This document shows, one piece after another, positions 37,201 through 48,494 of a DNA stretch of 64,000 nucleotides (the stretch's first letter is position 1; each line of letters opens with the position of its first letter). Below the pieces are notes generated by a model, which searched no databases, was not told the DNA's origin, and saw only the letters and a program-made list of their open reading frames with translations. This DNA comes from Haematobia irritans. Lineage: Eukaryota; Arthropoda; Insecta; Diptera; Muscidae. Location of the stretch: assembly GCF_050003625.1 (NCBI RefSeq), contig NC_134400.1, positions 42,580,557 through 42,644,556 on the forward strand, written 5' to 3'. Made by a program: the position numbers and the translations under genes.

Positions 37201-40200
37201 CTGTAATGAATAAAATATAATTAATAATAATTAAATAAAAACAAAAACAAACAATTTGCCCTAAGGTTTGTACTAATTTCGATTACTTCAATGGAATACC
37301 ACGTTAAAATGTACACGAAAAAATATGAGTCAAAAATTTTCCAACCGATCAAAAATTAGTAACGGTCCTTAAGACAAAAATCCATTGCTAAGCACCTACG
37401 CTTGTTGCCTGGCATTCTACGCAAACGCTCTTGTTCCACCGCTGCAAAATATTCTGCCTCAGCTTGTTCACATACGGATTGGAAAGGTGCCACATTTACT
37501 TTGCCATTCAACATAGTTAAATCACCCTGATCTTGACCTTGATTGGTTTTCACTTTAAGTTTTATTTCACGTGATTTTGCTTCTAAAATCTTTTCACGGC
37601 GGTTTTCTCGTTCAAACATCTGAAAATAATCGGAAAAATAGATTTGGAAAAATATTTGTTTTTCACAATTTTTGAACTGCTAAAAGATGGTAATAATTTC
37701 GTTTTATAAAGGGAAATCTCCATATAAAAAATTATACTGTGAAAATAATAAAAATACAAATATTTCGTACATTTTTTGTTCAATTAATCTATAAATTTTT
37801 AATTAAAATGTCTTCAATCACAGAAATGATAGTATCAATTAAAAAATTAATTGAAAGTCAATTAAAAAACGAATAGATACAATTACAAAATTAATTGATA
37901 CTATTAAATTTTGTGATTGATTTTTATTTCAATTCAAAAGTTTGTTGAACCAATTATATTTTTCATTGAATATTTTTAAAAAATCAATGAAGTCTTTAAC
38001 TGGAAAAAATTTAGTGTAATTTTTTTCTGTGTATGTAAAGGTGAGTATTAAGTTCGAGTTTAGCTATCAAAAATTGAAAATTATCAAAAATTTTAATCGA
38101 AATAAAAAAACAACAAAAATTTAAATCGAAATAAAATTTTGAAAAAATTTCTTGTAGAAATACAATTTTGGTAAAATTTTCTATAGAAATAAAATTTTGA
38201 CAAAATCTTCTATAGAAATAAAATTTTTACAAAATTTTCTATAGAAATAAAATTTTGACAAAATTTTCTACAGATATAAAATTTTGACAAAATCCTCAAT
38301 AGAAATAAAATTTTTACAAAATTTTCTATAGAAATAAAATTTTGACAAAATCTTCTATAGAAATAAAATTTTTACAAAATTTTCTATAGAAATAAAATAG
38401 AAATAAAATTTTGACAAAATTTTCTATAGAAATAAAATTTTGTCAACATTTTATTTCTACAGAAAATGTTGTCAAACTTTCATACCTATAAAAATTTTGT
38501 CAAAATTTTATTTTATTTCTATAGAAAATTTTGCCAAAATTTTCTTTCTATAGAAAATTTTTCTCAAAATTTTATTTCTATAGAAAATTGTATTTCTATA
38601 TAAAATTCTGTAGAAAATTTTATTAAAATTTTATTTCTATAAAAAATTTTGCCAAAATTTTATTTCTATAGAAAATTTTGTCAAAATTTTATTTCTATGG
38701 GAAATTTCGTCAAAATTTTATATCTATAGAAAATTTTGTCAACATTTTATTTCTATAGAAAATTTTGTCAAAATTTTATTTCTATAGAAAATTTTGTCAA
38801 AATTTTATTTCTATAGAAAATTTTGTCAAAATTTTATTTCTATAGAAAATTTTGTCAAAATTTTACTTCTACCTAAAATTCTTCCAAAATGGTATTTCTA
38901 TATAAAATTCTGTCAAAATTTTATTTCTATAGAAAATGTTGTCAAAATTTTACTTTTGTAGAAAATTTTGTTAAAATTTTATTTCTATAGAAAATTTTGC
39001 TAAAATTTTATCTATAGAAAATTTTGCCAAACTTTTATTTCTGCAGAAAATTTTGTCAAAATTTTATTTCTAAAGAAATAAAATTTTGGCAAAATTATCT
39101 GTGGAAATAAAATTTTGACAAAATTTTCTATAGAAATAAAATTTTGTCAAAATTTTTTTCTACAGATAATTTTGCCAAAATTTTATTTTTATTGGAAATT
39201 TTATCAAAATTTTATTTCTATAGAAACTTTTGTCAATATTTTATTTCTGTAGAAAATTTTGTTAAAATTTTATCTATAGAAAATTTTATTTCTATAGAAA
39301 ATTTTGTCAAAATTTTATTTCTATAGAAAATTTTGCCAAAATTTTATCTATAGAAAATTTTATTTCTATAGAAAATTTTGTCAAAATTTTATTTCTATAG
39401 AAAATTTTGTCAAAATTGTATTTCTATAGAAAATTTTATTTCTATATAAAATTCTTCCAAAATTGTATTTCTATATAAAATTCTGTCAAAATTTTATTTC
39501 TATAGAAAATTTTGTCAAAATTTTACTTCTGTAGAAAATTTTATTAAAATTTTATTTCTATAGAAAATTTTGCCAAAATTTTATTTCTATAGCAAATTTT
39601 GTCAAAATTTTATTTCTATGGGAAATTTCGTCAAAATTTTATATCTATAGAAAATTTTGTCAAAATTTTATTTCTGTAGAAAATTTTGTCAAAATTTTAT
39701 TTCTATAGAAAATTTTGTCAAAATTTTATTTCTATAGAAAATTTTGTCAAAATTTTATTTTTACAGAAAATTTTGTCAAAATTTTAATTCTACCTAAAAT
39801 TCTTCCAAAATGGTAGTTCTATATAAAATTCTGTCAAAATTTTATTTCTATAGAAAATGTCAAAATTTTACTTTTGTAGAAAATTTTGTTAAAATTTTAT
39901 TTCTATAGAAAATTTTGCTAAAATTTTATCTATAGAAAATTTTGCCACACTTTTATTTCTGTAGAAAATTTTGTCAAAATTTTATTTCTAAAGAAATAAA
40001 ATTTTGGCAAAATTATCCGTAGAAATAAAATTTTGACAAAATTTTCTATAGAAATAAAATTTTGTCAAAAATTTTTTTCTACAGATAATTTTGCCAAAAT
40101 TTTATTTTTATTGGAAATTTTATCAAAATTTTATTTCTATAGAAGCTTTTGTCAATATTTTACTTCTGTAGAAAATTTTGTTAAAATTTTATTTCTATAG

Positions 40201-43200
40201 AAAATTTTGCCAAAATTTTATCTATAGAAAATTTTATTTCTATAGAAAATTTTGTCAAAATTTTATTTCTATAGAAAATTTTGTCAAAATTGTATTTCCA
40301 TAGAACAGAAAATTTTCTCAAAATTTTATTTCTATCGAAAATTTTCTGAAAACTTTATTTCTATAGAAAATTTTCTCAAATTTTTATTTCTATAGAAAAT
40401 TTTGTCAAAATTTTATTTCTATAGAAAATTTTGTCAACATAGAAAATTTTGTCAACATTTTATTTTTATAGAAAATTTTGTCAAAATTTTACCTCTGTAG
40501 AAAATTTTGTTAAAATTTTATTTCTATAGAAAATTTTCCCAAAATGTTATCTATAGAAAATTTTGCCAAAATTTTATTTCTATAGAAAATTTTGTCAAAA
40601 TTCAACAAAATTTTATTTCTACAGAAAATGTTCTCAAAATTTTATTTCTATAGAAAATTTTCTCAAAACTTTATTTCTATAGAAAATTTTCTCAAATTTT
40701 TAGTGCTATAGAAAATTTTGTGAAAATTTTATTTCTATAGAATATTTTGTAAAAATTTTATTTCTATAGAAAATTTTGTCAAAATTTCATTCCAATCCAT
40801 GGTTTTAACAATTCCCATCAAATTTTGGAGATGATTTTTTTTTGTTCTTTTCAAAAATAGTTGTATGATATAATATTTTATGCTAACTTCACCAACGAAA
40901 TGAATAAGGATAAATAATCTTACCGCTGTCAATAAAGGTTTGTCATTTTTATTCGAGGTTACCATATTCTCCGAAACTTCAATGAGAAATGTGGCACCCA
41001 ATTTGCTGCCGCAACTCACAAATTTACCGTTTTCATTGGTACGCACACAATAGAGGGGTTCGTCGCAAACTTTCACCGTGAGTACAGGCTCGTTCTGTTG
41101 CTGTAATAGATCCCATGTGTCCAATACACCATCCATACGGGTTATAAAGAATTGAGAGACCCTGCATTATATAAAAAAATCATTATTAGTTTTCCAAGAC
41201 ATGTGAAGCGATTAAAAAAAATAATTTTGGTAATTCTCAGGTGTTTCAGTGAATTATGACGAAGTCATGACAGAAGTATTTAAAATACGGCTCCCATCCA
41301 GGGCTGTGGAATCGAGCCAATTTTGATCGACTCGACTACAGCATTTTTCATCAGCATCGACTCCGGGTAATATAACTAAATCTCATTTTAATACCACTAA
41401 TTTGTAGTTCTATCGTAAATGGATCGATATAAATTATCGTATTTATTTATGTGTGCAAAAAGATCTTAATTTCACATTTGATGCCAATTGAAGTCTACAC
41501 TGAAAAAACAGTGAACCCTTTTCCATTGCAAAATGAACTAAACTGTAGTAATATTGACCATGATTTAGCCCTTAAGATTTTTTTCAACTTGTCTAGTTTA
41601 TAATATTCTTAAATTTTAGTTCATCTATAACATTGTAGTTCAGTTCATTTTTACAACACCATAAGATTTATATACCCCTACCAAGTTAAAAAGTCAGTAT
41701 TATTTTGGTTTACTTGCTTATTTTGTGAGAAACCCGATAATAAAAATTGGTTAACAGTCTCTTTAAAATGTCGACGACTAAACTATTTTCAAATCAATCA
41801 TTCCACAGTACAGAGAAATTAAATAATTAAAGGAACAACAAACCGTTTTACTATTATGAAAATTTTCATACATTAAAATTAAACTTTCTTTAAGCAAAAG
41901 TACTTTATTATAAAAACTTATGATGAAAGTTCTTAATACAATGTTTTTTGTGAATAAAAATTATGACCACGTGGAACAGAGAATAGTTCATTTGAACTCG
42001 CTGTTTGGACATTTTGACTTATCCTTTTTTTATTCATCGTAGGTAATTTTTTCCCATATCTTGCTGGAAAAAATGGAAACAATAATGAAAATCGTTAAAA
42101 ATTAACACCATGTAATAAATATAATTTTTAATTCTTCATTTTAGCTTGTAACTTATAATATTTGGGGCATTTTATCAAATGGTGTAAGGAATTTAACTCT
42201 TCTTTGGAAAACGTATCTCATAAAATTTGTACCTGAAACAATTAGAGAAATAATGAAGTATTCTAAATAAACTCATTATCGAAGTGAAGGATATAATAAA
42301 ATAAATATTCTAGTTGAAAGAAAGCCAAAGTTTTAATATAAAACTTACCAATTCTCTATTAAATTGTACGCTGAGAGGAAATATAAAAAGTTGACCAAAT
42401 TTATTTGGGCTACTCTGAAATTAAATATTTATTTTTTACATTAAATAAAATTATTAAATAGGTTTCCAAAAAATCTAATGAAAAAAATTATATTATGCAT
42501 AAAAAAACAAATATTGTGGTTAAAAGAAAGTTAAAGAATCCTTACCAATTCACTATTAAATTACAAGCAAAGGAGTACTAAAATTTTTTTCAAATTTTTA
42601 AGGGGTTACTCTGAAATTAAATATTTGTTTTTTTACATTAAAAATATTACATTGGTTTCCAAAAAAATTGATTAAAGAAATACTAAAATAAGGTATTAAA
42701 AACCTGTAATTTTGATGATAAAAAGGTCATAAAAACGTAAATATTCTAGTTGAAAGAAAGCCAAATTTTAAAAGAAATCTTACAAATTCTCTATTTTTTA
42801 AATTTGTTCGAACCCATTTGGAGTTGCTCTGAAATTAAATATTGCTTTTACAACAAAGAAAAACATTAAACTGGTTTCCAAAAAAAAAAAAATTAACAAA
42901 TAGTAATATACATAAAAAATATTATTTTTAAAAGAAAGCCATATTAAAAAAAACAATACTTACCAATTTATGACTAAGCTATACGCTGAGATATAACAAA
43001 CATTTTCCAAATTCATCTGTAATTGAATATTATTTTTTTACATTAAATAATAAAAATTTCAATACTTTAAATTTCAACATATTTTCCTAAATATTCTTAA
43101 TAACTTTTCTCTACACTACCGATAAAATATTAATAACTTTCATTTAAAAGGTTTAATTAACAAACACCAATATACAGTATGTCAAGAAAGTCTTTTGACA

Positions 43201-46200
43201 TTGCCAAATATTTCAAATTCCAGAAATGATTGAAATATTAAATATTTTATTTTTTTGCAGCAATGCTGTGTACGTATGTATACTTTGCAAAATACATAAT
43301 AAAATATTTTTTAAATTTCATTATATTTAATTTTGGAACAAAACATAATTTTTAACCTATTGTCAAAACACTTTCTTGACATATTGTATGTCTCAAAAAT
43401 CCAAAATATTCCACGTCTTTATATTCCCTTGTTGCATACCAGCTAAAAAGATGCAACAGCCCACGCCAACGCCAACTATACAACTGAATCATGCCAAACA
43501 AAACCAAACAAAGCCAAAACATTCCTACAACAACAAAAACACATGTGCCTTTATTGAAAACAACACCTCATCCAGCCAAATAAACCATCCGCCAATAACA
43601 AACACACACAAACCACTAAATGAACAAAAATAAAAACAACCCCACACGCTCATGTATACACAACAAAACTCAAGTAACATAATCTTTACATTAATCACAT
43701 TCCACTATGCCGATAAAGATCTCTGTACTATACATTAGTTCATCGCATCTGCTGAAAATTTACTCTAAGAATAATATTCGTAAAGGCACACCAGGGGCCA
43801 AATCACCGCAGTCGAAATCGAGTAATTCGTCATCGTAGTGTAGTTTACGCGGATCACCGCAGTCGTTATCGAATTGTTTCTACTCGAAGTTGAACACGAT
43901 AGGTAGCATGCTATCGAAAACGAAGTTTGTAGTGATTTTTGGGCAGAAAAAAGGTAAACAAAAAGAAAAAAGTTGGTGAAAATGTAATAATTATTCTATT
44001 TTGGCAAAATACATTTAAGAAAACATAATATTACTTGCATTTAGGGAAACGGATCAAAGAGAGGAATGCTCAGTAGCCGCTTCAAAAAAAAACTAATTTT
44101 TTCAAGAACATATTTAAAAGTTTCTTTTGACAGATGAAAACGTCTTTTAAATCTATGGATGTTAAAAACACAATTAGTTAAAAGCACTCACTTCAAAATA
44201 GAATCACTTACTCTACTTCAGGCTATGCTAAAGGACTGCTTTTGTCACGAATATTTTTCCTTATTAATGCCACTTTGTACTCATCCTCTGAATCCGAACA
44301 CGAGGAAAACAAAAAAAAAAAAAAAAAAAAAACATAAAAACAATATAAATATCTCAGAAATAACATAATTTGATAACAAAAAATTATTTTGAAATTCTTC
44401 TATCTTCCAATTTCTTATTACCATATGTTTACAGCAATGTAAAAAAAAGTAGTAGACAAAATAAATTACGATCGAATGCGGTGATCCAAAAATGTAATGC
44501 GATCGAAATGTTTCTCTATACGAAACAGAACTCGATGACGAATGCGGTGATTTGGCCCCAGTTTATGAACGATGAAACGATTAACTTAAAATTTGCAAAA
44601 TTTTCATGAAATGTTAACTACCATTTTTAACGAAAATGTCTATAAATATAATTACATGTGAACTAAAAATATTTCATTGGGTAGTTTTTTTACCAACAAT
44701 TATTAACTATAGGAATTGTCAGTAAGAAATTGCTATCCACTTTCAAGTTCATTTTTCGTAAAAAAATATTTTCTCATTCAAAAAAATCTTATGGTAAATT
44801 GCACTTATTATTTAGAAAGTACTTTACATTTCACAAGTAGTTTTATACCATGACAAACGAATTTTTAACTACCAGTTAAGAAATTTTTTAAGGAAATTTC
44901 CATCGTATTTTGTAGGCCATGAACTAAACGATTGCTACTCAGAATTTGTAAAATTTCCTTTCGAGTAGTTAATTTTCGTTGAAGATACGAAAAATGAACT
45001 AAAATTCTGGAAAATTCTTGTAATAAATTATTGTAAAAATCTTCTTAAATTTACGAGACACTTTTTTTTCTGTGTATATTTCAAATTTAAGGCAATGTCG
45101 GACCAGATACCAACAGTCTTCAGTATATGTATTTATAGACAAGTCACGGTATTCTGTCGCGGATTTTGGGCTCCCCATAAGAAATACATGTAAATAAGTG
45201 TTCGCCTACCGCCTATCGCTATGGTTATATTTACACACTTAGTGTGTAAGTATAGCGATAGGCGGTAGGCGAACACTTATTTAACTGCCTGTTCATGAAA
45301 CACAAAATCGGCTCGGGACGAATCGTTCGTCTAGATTGAAACTAAAATAACTGTAGATATAACATATTTGCTAGAAAATCCTGAAATTTGTCATGAACTC
45401 ATTATTTATGATTAACTATCGAACAGCGAAACAATTGGGATTCCACAGACTCTGGCTTTCGAGATATCAATATGGGATTTTTGAAGAATCGTTCGTCTCG
45501 AGGCGATCGAAACTGGCAGTAAGTGTATTTCTCATGGGAAGCCCAAAATTTGGCGACACGCCGCTCGCCGTCATGGTATTCCATCGCGGAATTTGAGCTT
45601 CCCATACATAAGAAATGCACGTAAAGAAGTGGTCGCCTATCGCTATGTTTATATTTACACACTAAATGGCAACACTACTTTATTTTTCTCCACCGCCTAT
45701 CGCTACGTATGTCACATTATTTTGCCGCGTATTTTAGCCTTGCCATAAGAAATAAAAGTCGCCAGTCGACATTAGCTTTGGTTGCGAATAATTTGAAAAC
45801 TGTTTCTTCTATTGTGTGGAATACGAAAGCTCAGACTTATTGAGAAAAACTCACTTTGTATAACTCCAGGATCCATCGGTTAACATGGCGTTGCTACTTT
45901 TAGTCCATATTATAGAGCTCTCTCGACAATCCTCAGACCATATGCGGGCACACCAATCACCAACGGTTAGGAAATTCTTAACAAATGCTGGATTACGCAT
46001 TATGGCATAGACGGGACCCAGGTGACACATCATCTGGAGAAAAATTCGATTTTCAATTATACACGATTGACAAAGCAATATTTTCATAAATATAATGAAC
46101 TCTTTAATTATATCTATGAAATTATTCCTTTAGATTTTATCGAAAATGTTCTTTCTATGGAAGCTCACCCTCAATTGTATCTTCTCAATGGGAGTCTTGC

Positions 46201-47239
46201 CCTTACGATTACACCCAAAAAGCATACCCATTTCAGAGCCAGCCATAAAACGTGTGGGAATTGTTGTCTCATATTCCAGAACCGATACACCATAGGACCT
46301 CGAGAGATCTTGTTCATCACTTTTCACCGGATCCATAAGTAGACGATCCAAAGGCTCTGTTAGCTTTCGTGTATCCCACCATAATACCTGACCATCTGAG
46401 CCTCCGGAAAAGAATTCCGTACCACTTTTGGAGTTATTCCACAATACCGAATTCACCGGATCTCGATGACATATTTCTCTTTCGCTTATCATCACCGGAT
46501 ATTTACCATGTCTTGTGTCCCAGGCTGCAACCTGACCATTATACATGCCACTCACCAAACTGGTGGGATCCTTCTGATTGTATTCCAAACAAACACATGG
46601 GACCTTTGGCTCCAACGTCAGATAGGGTTCATTGGGATTTTCCAATTCCCAAATATATGAGTTGCATTTTTGGCCGGTCTTATCACCTTGAAATTTCATA
46701 TCACAGTGACTGACAGCTATCTTAATACCACCATCGGGTGACCAACTGAGATGGGTTACCGGTACTTTAATGGGATTGGGATCTCTATAGACATTGATGG
46801 TACGTGATCTACATGGCTCCGGCAATGGAGCCGGTTCCAAATCATCGAAATAGTTCTCATAAATATTTACGGCATTATTTTGAAAAATGTATTGTTCCAT
46901 AGGTTTGGTTAGGTTCATAACCTGTGTTATGTAATTTTCATCTTTCTCTATTTTACGCTTATAGCGTACCGTCTGTTCAGGATCATGCATATTGATGTCC
47001 TTAGGCCAACCTCCCTCATTGTGGGTTATGCCCGTATGCTTGTAAGTGGCCCTCTCTGTATTGGCCTCACTCAAGGACATGGAATGAGCATATTGCGTAT
47101 CACGGTCAATGGGATTTCGCAGAATATACGGTTTGGAATTTTCCCTATTGGAATTTTCTGAGAAGAGCACTTCATCTTTATTGGAAAATTTAACTGGATG
47201 GCCAAAATGTCGGCGCTCTTTTTTATAGGTGTACTCCAT
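37148..47239 (-). CDS. Dnai2: Axonemal outer-arm dynein intermediate chain 2 (DNAI2/IC2 family), five exons
   Basis: Joined exons on the minus strand: 47239-46169, 46033-45855, 41161-40924, 37619-37400 and 37200-37148, giving about 586 residues, close to the usual ~600 of DNAI2 proteins. Introns are 135, 4693, 3304 and 199 bp, all GT-AG with matching phases. The N-terminal third carries the family hallmark GGWPKD and the KDENYI segment. WD40 repeats follow, visible as [37 protein letters not shown] and GVLDTWDLL. The C-terminal tail is charged, starting [14 protein letters not shown]. By family knowledge it pairs with IC1 at the base of the outer dynein arm and is needed for its assembly in motile axonemes (sperm flagella, chordotonal cilia in flies). 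No frameshift or internal stop was seen, so it looks functional. The start is the first ATG after an A-rich leader and matches the family N-terminus. The last splice is the least certain part. Confidence 0.93.
37400..37619 (-). CDS. Dnai2: Dnai2 exon 4 (charged C-terminal region)
   Basis: Acceptor TATTTTCAG before 37619. It encodes [20 protein letters not shown] and a charged helical tail ([19 protein letters not shown]). If spliced at GTAGGT (37399-37394) it is 220 bp and joins exon 5 in phase. If not spliced it reads on to a stop at 37356, giving a protein of about 583 residues. The donor is weak, so both ends are possible. Confidence 0.88.
37786..38034. mobile_element. Family E MITE (copy E2) in Dnai2 intron 3
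   Basis: AATTTTTAATTAAAATGTCT, AATTAATTGAAAGTCAATTA and the end TTTTTTTCTGTGTATG match the E family. Confidence 0.6.
38100..40795. repeat. 29-bp satellite array filling Dnai2 intron 3, with ~920-bp higher-order repeat
   Basis: About 90 units of the ATTTCTATAGAAAATTTTGT type. Orientation flips: units read GACAAAATTTTCTATAGAAA up to about 38435, then the reverse, with short flipped segments near 39070-39145 and 39990-40060. Markers recur 918-921 bp apart: TACTTTTGTAGAAA at 38951 and 39869, GGAAATTTCG at 38700 and 39621. So a ~920-bp block has been tandemly duplicated. Confidence 0.92.
40924..41161 (-). CDS. Dnai2: Dnai2 exon 3
   Basis: 238 bp. Acceptor TATAATGCAG before 41161, donor GTAAGA after 40924. 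It encodes [18 protein letters not shown] and [20 protein letters not shown], the last WD40 blades of the family, and ends in phase 0 at an Ala codon. Its donor lies about 130 bp from the edge of the 29-bp satellite array that fills intron 3. Confidence 0.93.
42200..43090. repeat. Degenerate ~200-bp tandem repeat in intron 2
   Basis: Four units, each with GAAAGAAAGCC, TTACCAATTCTCTATT, CTCTGAAATTAAATATT (42413, 42610, 42827) and GGTTTCCAAAAAA in the same order. Confidence 0.75.
43173..43389. mobile_element. Tc1-type MITE, ~217 bp
   Basis: Inverted ends ATGTCAAGAAAGTCTTTTGA and, in reverse, ATGTCAAGAAAGTGTTTTGA. Flank duplication not resolved. Confidence 0.7.
43792..44561. mobile_element. 770-bp element with CAGGGGCCAAATCACCGCA ends
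   Basis: Left CAGGGGCCAAATCACCGCAG; right, in reverse, CTGGGGCCAAATCACCGCAT. Internal TCACCGCA copies lie near both ends (43853, 44482). No 8-bp duplication seen. Related fragment at 8062-8243. No coding capacity recognised. Confidence 0.6.
45090..45790. repeat. Family K repeats with a long hairpin
   Basis: Several copies of CGCCTATCGCTATG-type blocks and TTGGCGACACGCC. A near-perfect inverted repeat at 45198-45285 (TTCGCCTACCGCCTATCGCT and its complement, arms ~38 bp). In Dnai2 intron 2. Confidence 0.65.
45855..46033 (-). CDS. Dnai2: Dnai2 exon 2
   Basis: 179 bp. The acceptor is TTTCTCCAG just before 46033, and the donor GTGAGT follows 45855. It encodes a highly conserved WD40 segment ([20 protein letters not shown], then ARIWSED and ESSIIWTK). 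It enters in phase 0 and leaves two bases (AA) that are completed by the first G of exon 3 to a Lys codon. Confidence 0.93.
46169..47239 (-). CDS. Dnai2: Dnai2 exon 1 (start codon to WD40 region)
   Basis: 1071 bp, 357 codons, ending in phase 0 at an AGG codon followed by the donor GTGAGC at 46168-46163. It encodes the N-terminal IC2-specific region (GGWPKD at roughly residues 76-81) and the first WD40 blades ([31 protein letters not shown]). The open frame runs on about 13 codons into the intron; that extension is not family-like and is excluded. Confidence 0.95.
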
Positions 47240-47346
47240 AGTTTTTATTAAAAAAAAATAAGTAAGTCAACAAGTATTTCGAAATGAATTTTACGAACAA
47301 AATCTTTACTATGCACCAAAATAACTTGTTTGAAAACTAAACCATG

Positions 47347-47360
47347 ACTGCCATGGCAAC
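47347..47360. promoter_or_regulatory. X-box (RFX-type site), proximal copy
   Basis: ACTGCCATGGCAAC lies about 110 bp upstream of the Dnai2 start codon. It matches the canonical RFX palindrome GTTGCCATGGCAAC at 12 of 14 positions. RFX factors are known to control ciliary genes, including axonemal dyneins in fly chordotonal neurons. Confidence 0.6.
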
Positions 47361-47674
47361 AATATTTCATGGATAACGGTATACATTATTGCCAGTTGCA
47401 ATTACGAAGAAGATAACGGTTCATAAGGAAAACACGAATTGGATGGTAACAAATTGACAACAAATCTTTTAAATGGTTGATTGAGAATAAATACTTCCTT
47501 CTTGCTGGAAGTATTTATTATTCCAAAATTAATTCCATAAATCCAACCATAGTGACTGTGGGTAGGTGACGGAAACAAACCCGCATCTGCTAGCTGCTAT
47601 AAATAATATATTGTTGCCATCGATTTCTCAACTTTGCTATGCACCAAAATAACTTGTTTGAAAACTAAATCATG

Positions 47675-47713
47675 ACTGCCATGGCAACAATATTTCATGG
47701 ATAACGGTAAACA
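47675..47713. promoter_or_regulatory. X-box, distal copy, plus forkhead-like site
   Basis: The same ACTGCCATGGCAAC occurs at 47675-47688, about 440 bp upstream of the start. A forkhead core GTAAACA follows at 47707-47713, 18 bp away. The proximal copy has GTATACA at the equivalent place. In Drosophila, Rfx acts with the forkhead factor Fd3F at motile-cilium genes, so the pairing is suggestive. Confidence 0.5.
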
Positions 47714-47905
47714 GTATTGCCAGTTGCGAATACGATGAAGATAATGGTCCATAAGGAGAACACACATTGGATGGTAACAATGTCAAAACAAACCGTTCTA
47801 TTGGATATATTGAGAACATATTTTATACCATATCGCTGGAAGTATTTATAATTCCATAATTAATTCCGTAAATTCAACCATAGTAACTGTGGCTAGTCGA
47901 CGCAC

Positions 47906-48494
47906 AGTATTTCGAAAACGGCCAAAAATTATATGCTCCAATTCTTATTATAATTTCTGTTTTAATAGTCTATGGTTCCATGCTTCGAATACAAATATAA
48001 AATTTTGCTATAGTTGACTATAACTATTTTTTAAAAATATTTGAATTTTAAGTTGTTTTTTGTGAAAAATGGGGTTAAATTACATGGATGTTGTAAACGA
48101 ACGAGTAGTTCGATTTTAATCAAGATAAATATTTTGTGTAGTTATTGGTCATGGTTTTTAAACTAAAACAAAAAAAAAATTGAGTAAATTAAAATTTTGC
48201 AATTTTTTAAAGTTTTTTTTTTTTTTTTGATTTTTCTAACCAAAGGACGCCAATAAAATTATAATAAAATTCTGCTATATTTGTTTAGAAATATTTTTAA
48301 ACTATTTTTATTTTTGGACAATACTTTTGGTAAAAACCGCTCATATATATTATAGCAACGGAATTTTGGACGAACGAGTTTATGTCATGTGTTGCGTTTT
48401 ATGCTAATTTTGTTTTTGATTTTAGTTTATATTTGTTGTTAACAATCATTCACAAAAATAACATTTTGTAAACTTTAGGAATTAACGTTATTTG
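47906..48494. other. Unassigned AT-rich stretch
   Basis: Upstream of the duplicated Dnai2 promoter region. No repeat family or gene recognised. Confidence 0.3.

Larger units (their letters stand above)
41498..45074. mobile_element. Large foldback-like element in Dnai2 intron 2 (tentative)
   Basis: Left end CACTGAAAAAACAGTG after TA (41496-41497); right end, in reverse, CACAGAAAAAAAAGTG before TA (45075-45076). Both flanks contain ATGAACTAAA-type degenerate repeats. It holds ~200-bp tandem units (42200-43090), a MITE (43173-43389) and a second TIR element (43792-44561). It could instead be several separate insertions. Confidence 0.45.
47306..47905. repeat. Direct duplication (~270 bp units) upstream of Dnai2
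   Basis: Unit 1 (about 47306-47575) and unit 2 (about 47635-47905) share long stretches, such as ATGCACCAAAATAACTTG, the X-box block, CTGGAAGTATTTAT and AACCATAGTRACTGTGG. About 60 bp of other sequence separates them. The duplication therefore copies the likely promoter. Confidence 0.75.

Noticed and set aside
38100..40795. CRISPR-like regular array
   Set aside because: Units are contiguous without unique spacers, in an intron of a eukaryotic gene.
43376..43633. 85-codon frame rich in Pro, Thr, Asn and Lys
   Set aside because: Starts in the MITE end and reads through low-complexity ACAACAAA sequence in Dnai2 intron 2.
45665..45680. GGCAACACT as a hAT end
   Set aside because: No matching inverted end or 8-bp duplication nearby; same for 12606 and 33044.
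46369..46713. Plus-strand frames of 64-114 codons
   Set aside because: Antisense shadows of Dnai2 exon 1; no family resemblance.
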